Assembly: GCA_963921195.1 (NCBI GenBank)
Contig: OY992537.1
Coordinates: forward strand, 33,961,410 to 34,025,409
DNA from: Pegoplata infirma
Lineage: Eukaryota > Arthropoda > Insecta > Diptera > Anthomyiidae
DNA: 64,000 nt
Direction: 5' to 3'
In this document: positions 1-11,942 of the stretch, piece by piece
Position numbering within the stretch: position 1 is the first letter of the stretch
How the letters are laid out: each line of letters begins with the position of its first letter
Program-made: the position numbers and the translations under genes
The notes under the pieces: model-generated
Database searches by the model: none
Seen by the model: the letters and a program-made list of their open reading frames with translations, nothing else
What the model was told of the DNA's origin: nothing

Positions 1-440
1 TCACCAAAAATTTTGGGTTCATTAAATTTTTTTTAACATAATTTTGTTTTTCGTGGAAAAAATCATTTTTTTTTACCAAAACTACTTTTTCACCAAGTCT
101 AAGCTTTTCGCATAAAAATTTTGCATCAAATAAATGTACATAAAACAAGTGAGAGTGTTATATTCTTTGGTGCCGAATCTTTTATACTCTCCAAAATGTA
201 AAAACACTTTTTTGCACTTATTTTTGCACTCACTTACGAAATGCACAACTCTTTTGGTTTTTTAATGGGGTCCTCGACTGATATTTCAATTCGTTTTGCA
301 TGGAATAGCAAAGTAATATAAAATTATTTTTTCTAAAAAAAACTTTGCTTTGGCAAGTACACCCAAATCTTCCGCAAAACTTTATCATGATTTAATGTGT
401 TGGGCAAGAGCACAAAATTCGCAGGCATTTTTTATTTATA
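1..440 (+). repeat. Composite repeat R, copy a
   Basis: One of five copies of a ~400-bp dispersed module. It starts with the tail of a T-rich array (CACCAAAAATTTT then GGTTCATTAAA), continues with AACATAATTTTG, contains ACAAGTGAGAGTGTTATATT followed by a CCGAATC hairpin half, and ends GCGAATTTTG-type sequence before GCAGGCATTTTTT. The other copies are at 2909, 9409, 14732 (inverted) and 28191 (inverted). This copy lacks the E insertion that copies b and c carry. Non-coding; family name unknown. Confidence 0.85.
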
Positions 441-1676
441 GTCAATCAAAGTATTGATTGAATTAATAAATGAATTATAAGCTTATGACAAAATTATCAA
501 AATACGAATCTTTTTTGCTTCCTATAATATTGCCAACGATTAAAAAAGTAAAACTCGATTATTTTGTATATTTTTGAATTAATCTATTTAAATAAATTAA
601 AGCGAAAAAAATCTGGTATAATAAAAATTTGTTTTTTGACAGTTATAGAAAAAAAACAAAAAATTTAATCAAAACATTGATTGACTCATTAAAATTTTGC
701 TGATCAATAGATTTAATTGAAAATTGTTAGTCAATAATTTTTTGTGTGTGGGCGTGGATAAAAAAACTACATAAACAAATAGTAATTAGGCAAAAATGTC
801 ATACTACAATAATTTGTTAACATTTATCGTGAGTGGTAGGAGGTCTCACAATTTACAATTTTCTGTATTATGTGGTTTACAGCTTTTTGAACTTTTTACA
901 GCATGTAATATAAAACCACAATAAAGTTCACTTCTTTATGAAGGTTAATTAAACATGCAATTAAAGTCAAAGTTTAAATTTATATTAGTTATTTTGTTTT
1001 ATTACTTAATTAACTGTTTTAAAATAAATAGTTAAAAAATTATATTCAACATGACCGAATTCATGAATACCCTTCCACTTAACCAAAACACTTTTTTTAA
1101 TGATTTTAACTTTTTTAATAATTTTTTTTTGTTTTTTCAAAAACTCTGACTCAAAAAAAAATGTTTTTAGTTATTTGTTAAATATTTTTGTGTCGTATTA
1201 AGTGTGATTTCCAAAATAATGAACTAACGAAAAACGCAATTTTAATTTCACGATTTTGCTCAAAACTTCTGAAATTCAATTCTAATACCGTGCTGTCATT
1301 CAAAAGCTTGCGTGTGGCTGCTCTTTGGTGTCAAAGTTGGATGTGAAGGGGTAAAACATCACAAAGCGCCCCACAGATTCCAGAGAAACATAAATTATCT
1401 TAATATTTTATTGCACTTTAACTTTACCTTCCAAAAATATTTAAGTCTAAAATATATTTTTAATATTTTTTTCCCATTTTAAAAATTGTATCCGTAAATT
1501 TATTATTTATTAAAAAATCTCAACAATATTTTTTGTTGTTTGTCCTAACTCTTTTTTTATATTTACTTATTTAAATTTTTTAACAAACTCATATAAAAAA
1601 GGCGGGGGTTTTGGAAATTATTGGGAAAAACAATTATGAAATAATAGATTTAATAAATGGGTTTTTAAATCATTTC
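441..1676. other. AT-rich sequence without recognised gene
   Basis: Nothing coding. Bases ~437-752 repeat the words CAATCAA and TTGATTG (GTCAATCAAAG, TTGATTGAATT, ATTGATTGACTC, TTAGTCAATAA) and may be an old MITE, but I cannot define its ends. Confidence 0.4.
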
Positions 1677-1785
1677 ATACGGCCTGAACTAGCTGTAACC
1701 AAAAGCGTCACCATTATTTATTTTTCTTAACATGATAATGTTCATGGGCTAGTGTCTAATTTTGAAAAAGTTGCAGGGCTCCACC
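1677..1785 (+). repeat. Left module of composite repeat R
   Basis: The segment GGCTAGTGTCTAATTTTG..AAAGTTGCAGG recurs at 21325-21360. Both copies lead towards a T-rich array (the second interrupted by a TA-MITE), so it is probably the upstream part of the R composite. Confidence 0.6.
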
Positions 1786-2215
1786 TTTTTTTTTCATCAT
1801 TTTTTTTTTTTTTTCATCATTTTTTTTTTTTTTTTCATAAAATTTTATTTTTTTTCATTATTTTTTTTTTTCATCAATAATTTTTTTTTTCATTAATTTT
1901 TTTTTTTTCACAAATTTTTTTTTCATCAATTTTTTGTTTTAATTTTTTTTCCATTAATTTTTTTTTTTTTCAATCAAATTTTTTTTTTTTATAAATTTTT
2001 TTTTATCATATTTTTTTCATCAATTTTTTTTCATCAAATTTTTTTATCAAATTTTTTATTATCAATTTTTTTCTCACCAAAATTTTTTTTCCATTTTTTT
2101 TTCATCAATTTTTTTTTTACATCAAAAAATTTTTCTTTTCATCAAAAAAATTCATCAAAAACTTTTTTTCATCAAAATTTTTTTTCACCAAAAATTTTTG
2201 GTTCATTAAATTTTT
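1786..2215 (+). repeat. T-rich array of TTTTTTTCATCAA units
   Basis: Degenerate tandem array with unit about 12-15 bp, alternating T-runs with CATCA, CATAA or CATTAA. It ends with the constant CACCAAAAATTTT / GGTTCATTAAA segment that joins it to R. Similar arrays sit at the same place in the other R copies. Confidence 0.85.
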
Positions 2216-2908
2216 TATACCCTCCACTCTATTGACAGAGGTTATATATAAGTTTGTCATTCCGTTTGTAGCACCTCGAAGTATTGGTCTAGGACCCCAT
2301 AAAGTATATATATATTGCAATCCAGCGAAATCGGTCCAGTGGTTCAAAAGTTATTAGCAAATGAGTGAATTTCGGCAAGGGTTTTTCTGGAATTTACGAG
2401 ATAAAACACACGGCAACTTTCGAACGGCAATTCTGAGGATGCTGAAGTGTGGCACATATATCTGCCGTTCCTCTGGTCCGCTTCGCTTTCAATTTCAGCC
2501 AAATCGGTACAGTGGTTCAAAAGTTATTAGCACAACCGTAAATTTCAGATTAGTTTCACCTTAAATTCACGTGTTGAAAACCCGTTAAACATGTTTTAAA
2601 AATATTTGTAAGTCAAAAAAATATTTTACAAGGTATTTTTGTCACTCAAAAATATTTTTACACTAAAACAAAAAAAAAAATACACTCAAAAAAATTTTAC
2701 ACTCAAAAAAAATTTTACACTCAAAAAAAATTAGTAAATTATTTTTTTTTTTCAAAAATTAATAAAAAAAAAGTTTTTTTACAAAAAATAAAATATTTCT
2801 AACCAAAAATGTTATTTTTTTCACGTTAGAAAATTTACTATCACTTAAAAAGGGCATTGTGGAGGGTATTCATAGTTTCGGCCAAGTCGAATTAAACTTT
2901 TCTACTTG
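2216..2908 (+). mobile_element. E-family element, copy 1 (complete), inserted in R
   Basis: Left end is the hairpin TATACCCTCCAC..AGAGG.TATATATAA followed by GTTTGTCATTCCGTTTGTA. Right end is GTGGAGGGTATT, a TTCGG..CGAA hairpin, then CTTTTCTACTTG before a T-run. Removing it joins CATTAAATTTTT to TTTAACATAATTTTG, which is the uninterrupted R sequence at 20-40, so the ends are exact to within the T-run. Non-coding. Hairpin plus short tail at one end and no clear TSD fit a Helitron/Helentron-derived non-autonomous element (inference). Confidence 0.8.
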
Positions 2909-3285
2909 TTTTAACATAATTTTGTTTTTCGTGAAAAAAAAATTTTCACCAAGTCTAAGCTTTTCACATAAAAATTTTTAATTTGTTTATCAAATGTACA
3001 TAAAACAAGTGAGAGTGTTATTCTTTGGTGCCGAATCTTTTATACTCTCCAAAATGTAAAAACACTTTTTTGCAGTTACTTACAAAATGTACAGCTCTTT
3101 TGGTTTTTTAATGGGGTCCTCGACTGATATTTCAATTCGTTTTGCATGGCATAGCAAAGTAATATAACATTATTTTTTCTAAAAAAAAAACTTTGCTTTG
3201 GCAAGTACACCCAAATCTTCCGCAAAACATTATCATGATTTAATGTTTTGGGCAAGAGTACAAAATTCGCAGGCATTTTTTATCG
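2909..3285 (+). repeat. Composite repeat R, copy b
   Basis: Same module as 1-440, starting directly after E copy 1 with TTTAACATAATTTTG and running to GCAGGCATTTTTTATCG. Confidence 0.85.
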
Positions 3286-3375
3286 TTTTTTCTGTTAGTG
3301 CAGATCGAGCACGGGCTCTAATTCTATTTGTTATATGGGTCCAAGTTGAAACATGTAGAATAAATTTAATTTTTA

Positions 3376-3597
3376 AAAATTTAGACATTTCTGGTTTTCC
3401 TATAGCGATTTCAAGCAGCTCCAGTTAACCGTCACAATCAGTAGAATTGAAATGTCGCTTGTTTCGCTAATGGTAAATTATAATTTTCCGACAATCGTTT
3501 AGCGAAACAAGCCGACATTTGAATCCTACTGATGATGAGGGTTAACTGGAACTGTTTAAAACCGGTATAGGAGTACCAGAAATGTCTATAATTAAAA
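3376..3597. mobile_element. Small fold-back element with TAGACATTTCTGG arms
   Basis: Left arm reads TAGACATTTCTGG..CCTATA..CTCCAGTTAACC; the right arm is its inverted copy ending CCAGAAATGTCTATA. Arms are ~100 bp around a short loop with GCTTGTTTCGCTAA words. A half copy lies at 43176-43290. No certain TSD. Confidence 0.7.
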
Positions 3598-3644
3598 CAA
3601 AAAAAATAATTTACTTCTACATTTTTCAACTTCAACCCATTTAA

Positions 3645-3985
3645 TAATTATTTTTTTTAATTTTTTTTTAATTAATATTTTTTTTATCAATATTTTTTTT
3701 TTTTTTTTCATCAATATTTTTTTTCATTAATTTGTTTTTCATCAATATTTTTTTCTAATCAAAATTTTTTTTCATCAATATTTTTTTTGTCAATACTTTT
3801 TTCGTCAATATATTTTTTTTTTTCAATATCTTTTTTTCATCAATATTTTTTATTCATAATTTTTTTTTTTTTCATCAATATTTTTTTTCATCAATATTTT
3901 TTATTCAACAAAATTTTTTTTCATCAATATTTTTTTATTATCAATATTTTTATTTCATCAACATTTTATTCTCAAAAATTTCTGA
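3645..3985 (+). repeat. T-rich array of TTTTTTCATCAATA units
   Basis: Tandem T-runs alternating with CATCAATA, a variant of the array in R but with no R module attached. ORFs here only encode runs of Phe, Ile and His. Confidence 0.8.
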
Positions 3986-4038
3986 AATGTATACTCTGAC
4001 TACATGCTTGTTTATTTTTTATTTATTTATTTTTTTCA

Positions 4039-4521
4039 AATTCTGATTAATTTTATTAAAACTAAAAATCGTTTTATTCAACCTTCTTGAGTAAGTTTAT
4101 TTTAGCTCGAGGTCATTATTTCGTTTACTAATTAAATCAGAATTTGAACAATCATAATTTGTTCTCGTCATGGTGAATATCCCACAAATTACACTCGCAA
4201 ATACAAACATTTGCAACAACAAACGTAATCAGTTAATATGTTTTTGATAATTTTTTTGTTAGGTATTTGACGATCGTGATTTTACTACGATGCACAATTT
4301 TTGTCTTCTAATTCTCAATGGGAATAGAGTCGAATATGTATTAATATTTTTGTTTGAATATAAGCGACTTGTCATTTAAATTCCCTTTGCTGCTTTTAGT
4401 ATAGGGTTTTTTTATTATACAGTTTTAATAAAGCAAATGATGACCTCGAGCTAGAATAAACCTACTCAAAATATAATATTTTAAAGGTCGAATAAAACAA
4501 TTTTTATTTTTTAATAAAAAA
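4039..4521. mobile_element. Fold-back MITE with TAGCTCGAGGTCATT arms, copy 1
   Basis: Left arm TTTATTTTAGCTCGAGGTCA at ~4097 pairs with GACCTCGAGCTAGAATAAAC at ~4443. Outer arms share GTTTTATTC.ACCTT. A second copy lies at 41595-42005 with the same arms, confirming a mobile family. Non-coding. Confidence 0.75.
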
Positions 4522-5280
4522 TATAACTTATCAAAACTCCTTTGTATCTATGAGCTTTTAACAGTTAAAACAAAACTTTGTTATTTTATATGTGTATGAC
4601 AATTTTTTTAATATTTGTTTCGCTTTTTTAATATTTTTATGTTTTTTTTTGCATATTGTAAAAAGTATGATATTCAATATATGAATATACCAAAACATAC
4701 ATGCATTTTACATACACATAAACTCATATGTACTTAAAATAGTAAAACTTTTACTAGATGACTTTTTACTTTGCTGTCGCTTAAAACCAATATTTATTTT
4801 GTTAATATTTGTTTGACACTGGGTGCGTGTGCATTTGTATAGTATAGGGTTACATCATCGAAAAATACAATATGAATAAATGTATATCGCTGAAAATTAT
4901 AAGAAAAAGCCATTATCATGTCGTTGGGTCTTCCGATCAACAACATATTGAGCAAAGGTTTCATGGGACCATGAATTTATTTAATTAAAATCAAAGTGTA
5001 AGCGGTGAGGTCGATGACTTTCTGTTTGCTTAAGATAAAAGAAAAATATGCATATAAAAAGCCAAGTCTTTCTAAATACTGCAAAATTATTTTTTTTAAA
5101 ATTTGTAAAAAAATATGAAAATTTAAGGATCCCAGCAAAAAAAGTGCGGAGTACTTTTATTTGGAGTGCTTTAAAACTAGAACAAACGTAATGAAATGCA
5201 ACAAAAATAGCAAAAAAACACACGAAAAACAAAACGCAAAGGCATTCTTTTCTACTCCATATTAAACTCTTAACTCATTA
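4522..5280. other. AT-rich sequence without recognised gene or repeat
   Basis: No long ORF and no match to the other repeats in the window. Confidence 0.4.
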
Positions 5281-5724
5281 CTAGGGATGAGATTTCCATG
5301 CAAATGCATGTTTTTTGTCGATAGTCTAAAAACGATATCGACTAATTATCGTTCCGAATCAAGAAATTTGCATTAAAATGGCATCTATTTGTTTTTGCAT
5401 ATTTTGGTGAAAATGCATATTTTTCCATATTTTAAGTTTACTTGCTTATTATGTGCATATTTTGGTTTTAAATGCGAGTTTTTGATTTTAAATTTAAGAC
5501 TGATAAAATTGCTGAAGACAGAAGATCTTCTACGGAATTAACGACATTTATTAGAGTCATCAGAAAAATCGTTTTCGCAATTACACTAATCTACACGGAT
5601 TTTGCACAGACATGTTGAATACATTTGCTAAAGTACTTTGGCCTTTGGTTGAATCAAATCGCCTTATCTAGATATAGGCATTTTAATTTTTTTGTAGACC
5701 AATCCCTCAAAACCGAATATTTTT
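5281..5724 (+). repeat. GCATATTTT family, copy 1
   Basis: Begins TAGGGATGAGATTTCCATGC, then GTCGATAGTC..AACGATATCGAC, then spaced GCATATTTTGGT words. Copies at 5953 and 42205. The start TAGGG fits the hAT terminal pattern YARNG, but no matching right end or TSD is visible. Bases ~5490-5615 read openly on the plus strand (KTDKIAEDRRSSTELTTFIR..), which could be a coding relic; I do not recognise it. Confidence 0.6.
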
Positions 5725-5952
5725 TATACCCTTCACTCTAGTGATAGAGGGTATATATAAGTTTGTCATTCCGTTTGTAACATCTCGAATGTCCGTCCGT
5801 CCGTCTGTCAGTCTGTCTGTTGAAAACACGCTTACTTTTGAAAGACTTTTCGGAGGCTCCTGAAGTTTGGCATATATGTTGAGCATTTACCTGGTCATAC
5901 CGGAATTGCAATCCAGCGAAATCGGTCTAGGTCTAGTGGTTCAAAAGTTATG
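5725..5952 (+). mobile_element. E-family element, left part only
   Basis: Has the TATACCC hairpin, GTTTGTCATTCCGTTTGTAAC, the GTCCGTCCGTCTGTC tract and CCAGCGAAATCGGTC, then stops at TTATGAG where the next GCATATTTT copy begins. The right part is absent nearby, so it is broken or truncated. Confidence 0.75.
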
Positions 5953-6200
5953 AGTAGGGATGAGATTTCCATGCAAATGCATGTTTTTTGTCGATTGTCT
6001 AAAAACGATATCGACCATTTATCTTTCTGAATCAAGAAATTTGCGTTAAAGTGGCATCGATTTGTTTTTGCATATTTTGGTGAAAATGCATGTTATTGCA
6101 TATTTTGATTTTAAATGCACATTTTGTGCATATTTCTAACTTTAAAGTGCATATTTTTTCATATTTTCGCATAAATTAGCAAAAACACAAATTGAAATTT
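5953..6200 (+). repeat. GCATATTTT family, copy 2, inserted in E
   Basis: Same start (TAGGGATGAGATTTCC) and order of motifs as copy 1, directly abutting E sequence. The junction marks the true left boundary of the family at TAGGG. Confidence 0.65.
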
Positions 6201-6410
6201 ATTTTTTTCAAAAACTCTTTTAAATTTTAATTTTTTTTTTGGAAATAAGAAAAAATTTTTTTTTCTTCTTAATTTTTTTTTAGATTTTCTTAATTTCTAA
6301 AAAAATCTTGCTTATATAAAGTTTTAAATGTTACTATTTAAACCCGGCACATTTCATCACAATTTTTTTTTTTCATTACACAGTGTTACAAAAATGAATG
6401 AAACAGAAAA

Positions 6411-8371
6411 ACCTGCGATGCGATACTTTTTTTCTAGTAGGTGTTGTTGAGTACAACAATATTCTGTCGTTGAAATTTGCGAAACACCTCCAAAATCTTG
6501 AGTTACGGGAAAAAACCGGTTTTTCGAACTTTTTACACTTATAAGCCAGTAACTTTGTTGAATATTAACCGATTTTGAATTTCTCGACGGTTTTAGAAAG
6601 AATATACTAATATCTTTCGAAGTTGTAAATTTGAAATTTAAGTAATATTAAAACAACTGTGCGTATTTTTCCAGCAAACTCAATTTTTCAAAAAAAAATC
6701 ATTATTTTTTAAGTTTGAAGATGTTTTATTATATTTTTTTATTTAGGAACAGTACCATTTATGCATTTATTAATAAAGTATATTTATTTAAGAGTAGTTT
6801 ACAACGTTGGTTTTTAAAATCGGTTAAAAATTGACTGAGTTATTAAACTTTTAATAAAAACAAAATTTTGGAATATTTGACAGCACAATGTTTTTCTACC
6901 ATCCAACCATAATATGCGGGTCATACTCACTTTGTCATTCTGTGTGAAACATATCAAAATATCGATCTAGGGTCCCATACAGTATATATTTTTGATCAGT
7001 GATCGGTTCTACGACATTCTAGCTTTGTCCGTCTGTCTGACCGTCCTTTTGTCCATCTGTGGAAGACACGAAACTCTCTAAAATAAAAGAGCTAGACTTC
7101 TGAAGTTTTGACACGAATATGTGTTATGTTTATAGGACAGTGAAGTTTGTAAATGGGCTAAACCGGACCAGGGGAAAAAAGTTTCCCCTTGGAGAACTAA
7201 TGCAACCCCAGAAATACACTATTTTATTTTAAAGTATTTTTGTCTATTTGTTCAATAAATAAAACATTTTTGCGTCATATGAAGTTCATTGACCCGCTGT
7301 TGAACCAAGGAGATTAAACAATGCCATTTTTTTGGTCCGCTTTCCTTTTAAGCTAAACGAAAAATAAAAAAAAATATAAAATTTTATTATTTGAGTATAA
7401 ATATTATAATATATAAATTTGTAAACATTAGGGGAAGGTGTTCCCAGACAGCATCACCCACAACCCCCCTTGTAGTTTTTTATTTTCATTTATCGCAAGG
7501 GAAAGGTGTCCCAGGCAGGCCATACATCCGCACCGCTGAGTTCCCCTTCTCAACAACAGTTTAGAACAAGAGCTTTCGCAAAACTTTTTTGCTTTATAAT
7601 TCCATTATCATTTACACAAGATTTACATTCCACTAAATTATCATGTATTCTACAAGCGGACGTCCGCACATGACGGACATCTCTTCAGTGTCTTAGAATC
7701 GATCAATAATCAAAAAAATATATACTTTATGGGACTCTAGACCAATATTTCGCCATCTCTATAATGTCTTAGAATCGATCATTGATCAAAAAATTATATT
7801 CGCTGTGAGACTCTAGACCGATATTTTGATGCGTTTCGCACCGAATGACAAAGTTAATATACCCCGGTTAGAGGGTATAAAAACATTGTGCAGGCATTTA
7901 TTCCAAAATTTTGTTTTTATTAAAAGTTTAATAACTAAGTAAATTTTTTTACCGATTTTAAAAACCAAAGTTGAGTTTTTCTCACAAATAAATATACTTT
8001 TTTAACAAAATTCATAAATAATACGGTTCCTTAACAAAAAAATGTGTAAAAACATCTCCAAAGTTGAAAAATAGAGAAATTTAAAAAAAAAAATTGAGTT
8101 TGTTGGAGAAATACGCATAGTTGTCTCAATATTACTTAATGATTATGTTCAGATCTCCGGAAGGTCTCACTTTCTTCTTTCTAAAACTGTCGATAAATTA
8201 AAAATCGGTTGGTTTTCAACAAAGTTACTGGCTTGCTTATAAGTGTAAAAAGTTCGAAAAACCGGTTTTTTACCCGTAACTCAAGATTTTGGAGGTTTTT
8301 CGCAAATTTCAAGTACAGGGTCTTATTGTACTCGACAACACCTACTAGAAAAAAAGTATCGCATCCCAGGT
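6411..8371. mobile_element. 2-kb fold-back element with ~490-bp arms and a C-family core
   Basis: The ends are ACCTGCGATGCGATAC and its inverted partner GTATCGCATCCCAGGT. Arms run 6411-~6895 and ~7885-8371 and include ACCGGTTTTTCGAACTTTTT in both. The core (6895-7885) is itself an inverted pair of C-family ends (GTCATTC..GTGTGAAAC and GACAAAGT..TACCCC) around AAGTTTCCCCTTGGAGAAC sequence. The 119-aa ORF at 8209-8568 is arm plus T-array and not a gene. No certain TSD, as the flanks are A- and T-runs. Confidence 0.8.
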
Positions 8372-8757
8372 TTTTTTTCTCTATCATCAAATTTTTTTTT
8401 TCCATAAATTTTTTTTTTATAAATTTTTTTTTTCATCAAACTTTTTTTTTTCATCAAATTTTTTTTTTTCATCAAACTTTTTTTATTCATCAAACTTTTT
8501 TTATTCATCAAACTTTGTTTTATCAAATTTTCTTTTATTTCAACATTTTTCATAATTTTTTTTCATAAATTTTTTTTAATCAAATTTTTTTATCAAATTT
8601 TTTGTTTTCAATTTTTTTCTCACCAAATTTTTATTTTTTTTCATCCATTTTTTATTTTACATCAAAAAAATTTTCTTTTCATCAAAAAAATTCATCAAAA
8701 ACTTCTTGTCATCAAAATTTTTTTTCACCAACAATTTTGGGTTCATTAAATTTTTTT
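8372..8757 (+). repeat. T-rich array of TTTTTTTCATCAA units
   Basis: Same array type as 1786-2215, ending with the constant GGTTCATTAAA joint to R. Confidence 0.85.
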
Positions 8758-9408
8758 TATACCCTCCACTCTAGTGATAGAGGGTATATTTGGTTTGTCA
8801 TTCTATTTGTAACTCATCGAAATATCGATCTGGGACCCCATAAAGTATATATATTCATGATGCCCGATCGATTTTAAGACATTCTAGCGATGTCCGTCTG
8901 TCCGTCTGTCCGTCTGTCCGTCTGTCCGTCTGTCTGTCTGTCTGTGGAAAATGCTGTCGCGGACAAAATATTGCACAGAGATGACTGAAACTTAACATAT
9001 TTATTGGAAGTTCTCCCGAGAAGTTTGGTATTGCATTTGAGCGATATCGGTTCAGCGGTTCAAAAGTTATGAATGAAAATGTAAGCACACCTCAAAAATT
9101 TCAGTACATTCAACATAACCTAAAAATACAAAATGCTTTAATTCGGCTTCTGGTTGGCATATGTGAACATAATTGAACACCAAATGGTATTTAAACAAGA
9201 ACGAACACAAAAAAAGAAGAAATCGCGGATTTTTTTTAACAAAAATTTTTTTTTTGCGAAAATTTTTTTTTCAAAAAAAATTTTTTTTTAAAAGAATTTT
9301 TTTTTTTTCAAAATAATTTCCTTTTAAATAAAGTTTTTGCAATAATCGTTTTGAAATTGTGGAGGATATCACTACATTCGGCAAGGCCGAATTTAACTTT
9401 TTTACTTG
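8758..9408 (+). mobile_element. E-family element, copy 3 (complete), inserted in R
   Basis: Left end TATACCCTCCACTCTAGTG, seven or so GTCCGTCT repeats at 8889-8945, right end GTGGAGGATATC, the perfect hairpin ATTCGGCAAGGCCGAAT and TTTTTTACTTG. It is a different subfamily from copy 1 (its interior matches 15538 and 45815), yet sits at the same point of R. Confidence 0.85.
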
Positions 9409-9816
9409 TTTAACATAATTTTGTTTTTCGTGAAAAAAAAAATCATTTGTTTACCAAAACTACTTTTTCACAAAGTCTAAGCTTTTCACATTAAAATGTT
9501 CCATTTGTTTATCAAATGTAAATAAAACAAGTGAGAGTGTTATATTCTTTGGTGCCGAATCTTTTATACTCTCCAAAATGTAAAAGCACTATTTTGCACT
9601 TATTTTTGCACTCACTTACGAAATGTACAGCTCTTTGGTTTTTTTAATGGGGTCCTCGACTGATATTTCAATTCGTTTTGCATGGAATAGCAAAGTAATA
9701 TAATATTATTTTTTCTAAAAAAACTTTGCTTTGGCAAGTACACCCAAATCTCCCGCAAAACAGTATCATGATTTAATGTTTTGGGCAAGAGTACAAAATT
9801 CGCAGGAATTTTTTCA
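9409..9816 (+). repeat. Composite repeat R, copy c
   Basis: Starts TTTAACATAATTTTG after E copy 3 and ends GCAGGAATTTTTTC. Same order of motifs as copies a and b. Confidence 0.85.
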
Positions 9817-10255
9817 GTCGTAAGGAAAATTCCTCTTAAGTTGTAGTTGTTTTTGTGAAACCCACTGTATTTTAAAAAATACTAAAGTTACATTTTTGTA
9901 AAGCACTTTTTTGAAATCAGCGACCCCAAAAACATAAAATAGCATTGTTAAATACTTTTGTCGCCCTAGTTTTGGAATCGGAACCACAGTGCAAGGGTAT
10001 GAGCCATTTTTTCCGGGTAGATGTTTCCGATTAGAGAAATAAATGTAAAAACGGTCCATCTTAATGTGTATGTTAATGCAAACATAGAATTTTTCTTCTA
10101 TATATGTATGCATAAGAATATTTATGCTTGAACAATTTGTATCATACATTCAAATATATATCATTTACTTTAAATATAAAAAACATCCAAAACATACACA
10201 CACATATGCAATATAAAATTTTAAACAACTCACATACAACACACACATACGTTTA
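9817..10255. other. Low-complexity AT sequence with CA/TA-rich stretches
   Basis: 10150-10255 contains ACACACATACG-type microsatellite drift. The 111-aa minus ORF at 9814-10149 has no recognisable motif and overlaps the R end; not supported as a gene. Confidence 0.4.
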
Positions 10256-10506
10256 TACACACAGAAAATAAATTTGCCAATTTCCAACTGAAATTCAGTT
10301 GTTGCAACAAAAATTCGGTTGATGCACTTGTATTAATGTTAAAACAACGAAATATCGGTAGTTACAACTAAATTTTGTTAATACAACTGTCTTTTAATTG
10401 AAACAACTAAAAAATTCGTATGCCACAGCGAAATTTAGTGGCAGCAACAGAATTTTGAGTTGATTCAACTGAAACATTCAGTTGGAAATTTATTTTTCTC
10501 TGTGTA
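10256..10506. mobile_element. 251-bp MITE with TA target site and CAACTGAA/TTCAGTTG words
   Basis: TIRs are TACACACAGAAAATAAATTT and its inverted, slightly different partner ending TTTTTCTCTGTGTA. TA flanks both sides (10254-10255 and 10507-10508). The interior is built from GTTG..CAAC words such as AACTGAAATTCAGTTGTTGC. Fits a Tc1/mariner-type MITE by TSD (inference). Confidence 0.75.
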
Positions 10507-11261
10507 TACGATTACATTTAGTATACGTTTAAGTAAATGTACATAGCGTACACACACATACATAAATAACATTCGCCATACTATTTTATTATTGCATGTA
10601 TGCATGTAAATATGTATATATGCATTTTCTCGTTTTGCGTCTGACAACCGCAATGTATTTCCTTGTGGATTAAAAATTGTGGAAATTGTAAAAACCAGCA
10701 ATAAATTGTCATTTGCGAATTTATACCAATGTTCTCTTCTTGCCTGCCACCATCCGTTGAAAAGTCAGTAAACAGGGGGGTTAAGGGGGGAAAACACATG
10801 AAACAAAAAAGTAAAAAAAAAAAAAATACAAAAAACAGATTTCATTTCGTTTATATGATTCTATGCACTTTTCATATGAACTGCTACTAAAAATACATCC
10901 TTGACGTGGTTAATTTTTTACGCGAATTCACATTTACATGGTTTGTCTCTAGTGGAAATGTATTTATTTTTTCCAAATTTCTCAAAAAATTAACAAGTAT
11001 TTTTTAAAAACCTTTCAGCTATCTTGTTAGTCGAGGGATTAGTGTTTTTTCAAAACTGTGTATACCCCTATTAACATAGATTTTTTTTAAAGATTATTTC
11101 ATTTTAACGGATTTTAAAAATAAAATTGGGATATAACATCGATTTGCTTAGTAAAACTTTGTCAGTCAATAGAAGTTTTCGGCTGGCATTGTTTTGCACA
11201 TGAAAAAATTTTTACAATTTATTATTATTTTTATTAAAATATAATACATTCTTAATGTTAA
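10507..11261. other. Sequence without recognised gene or repeat
   Basis: Includes a GGGGGGTTAAGGGGGG tract at ~10776-10791 and CA/TA-rich drift at 10540-10620. No ORF with recognisable motifs. Confidence 0.4.
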
Positions 11262-11942
11262 CAAGTAAGAAAGTTATAGTCGGGCAAGACCGACCATATG
11301 ATACCCTACACTAGTGTTTTCCGGAAAATGGATCCCAAGTCCAAACATGGACCGATTGGCTCTGTCTTTTGTTAGATAATTTTTTAGTATAGAAAACACA
11401 CACAGATAAAATTTTGCCGGAATTGCTTTTTTTTTATCAATAGACCAATTTAACTGAATATCGGTCGAAATTTTAATAAGGGGGACTTAGTCCAAAAATG
11501 GTCCAATTATATTCCGATTCGATTAGGTTACTTAAGTACACGTTTAACACCTAAAAATAAAATTTTTATCAAATATTTCCATTTGTATGAATTTTGAGGG
11601 AATTATGTGAATATCGGGAGGGTGGTTTGTATGGGGAATACCAGAAGGACTGATCCGATTCCTTTGAAATTTGGAATTAAGATTCGTTTACCTTTAAGAT
11701 TTGATTACCTGCTAAATTTCAAAGCGATATCTATTATAATACGGTTATTAGAGTCATCAATAGGTTTCGTTCTTGGGCTAATGTATGCTTAAGTTTCAAA
11801 TTTCAAGTCAATTAATTGAAAATTTCGACCTGTATCGTGCTTAAACCAATAGATGGACAGACGGACAGACGGACGGACGGACTGACGGATATCGCTAAAT
11901 CGACTGAAAAAATAATTCTGAGTCGATCGGTATGCTTGAAGG

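Noticed and set aside
8209..8568. 119-aa plus-strand ORF
   Set aside because: Runs through the right arm of a fold-back and into a T-rich array. The C-terminal half is Phe/His/Ile runs.
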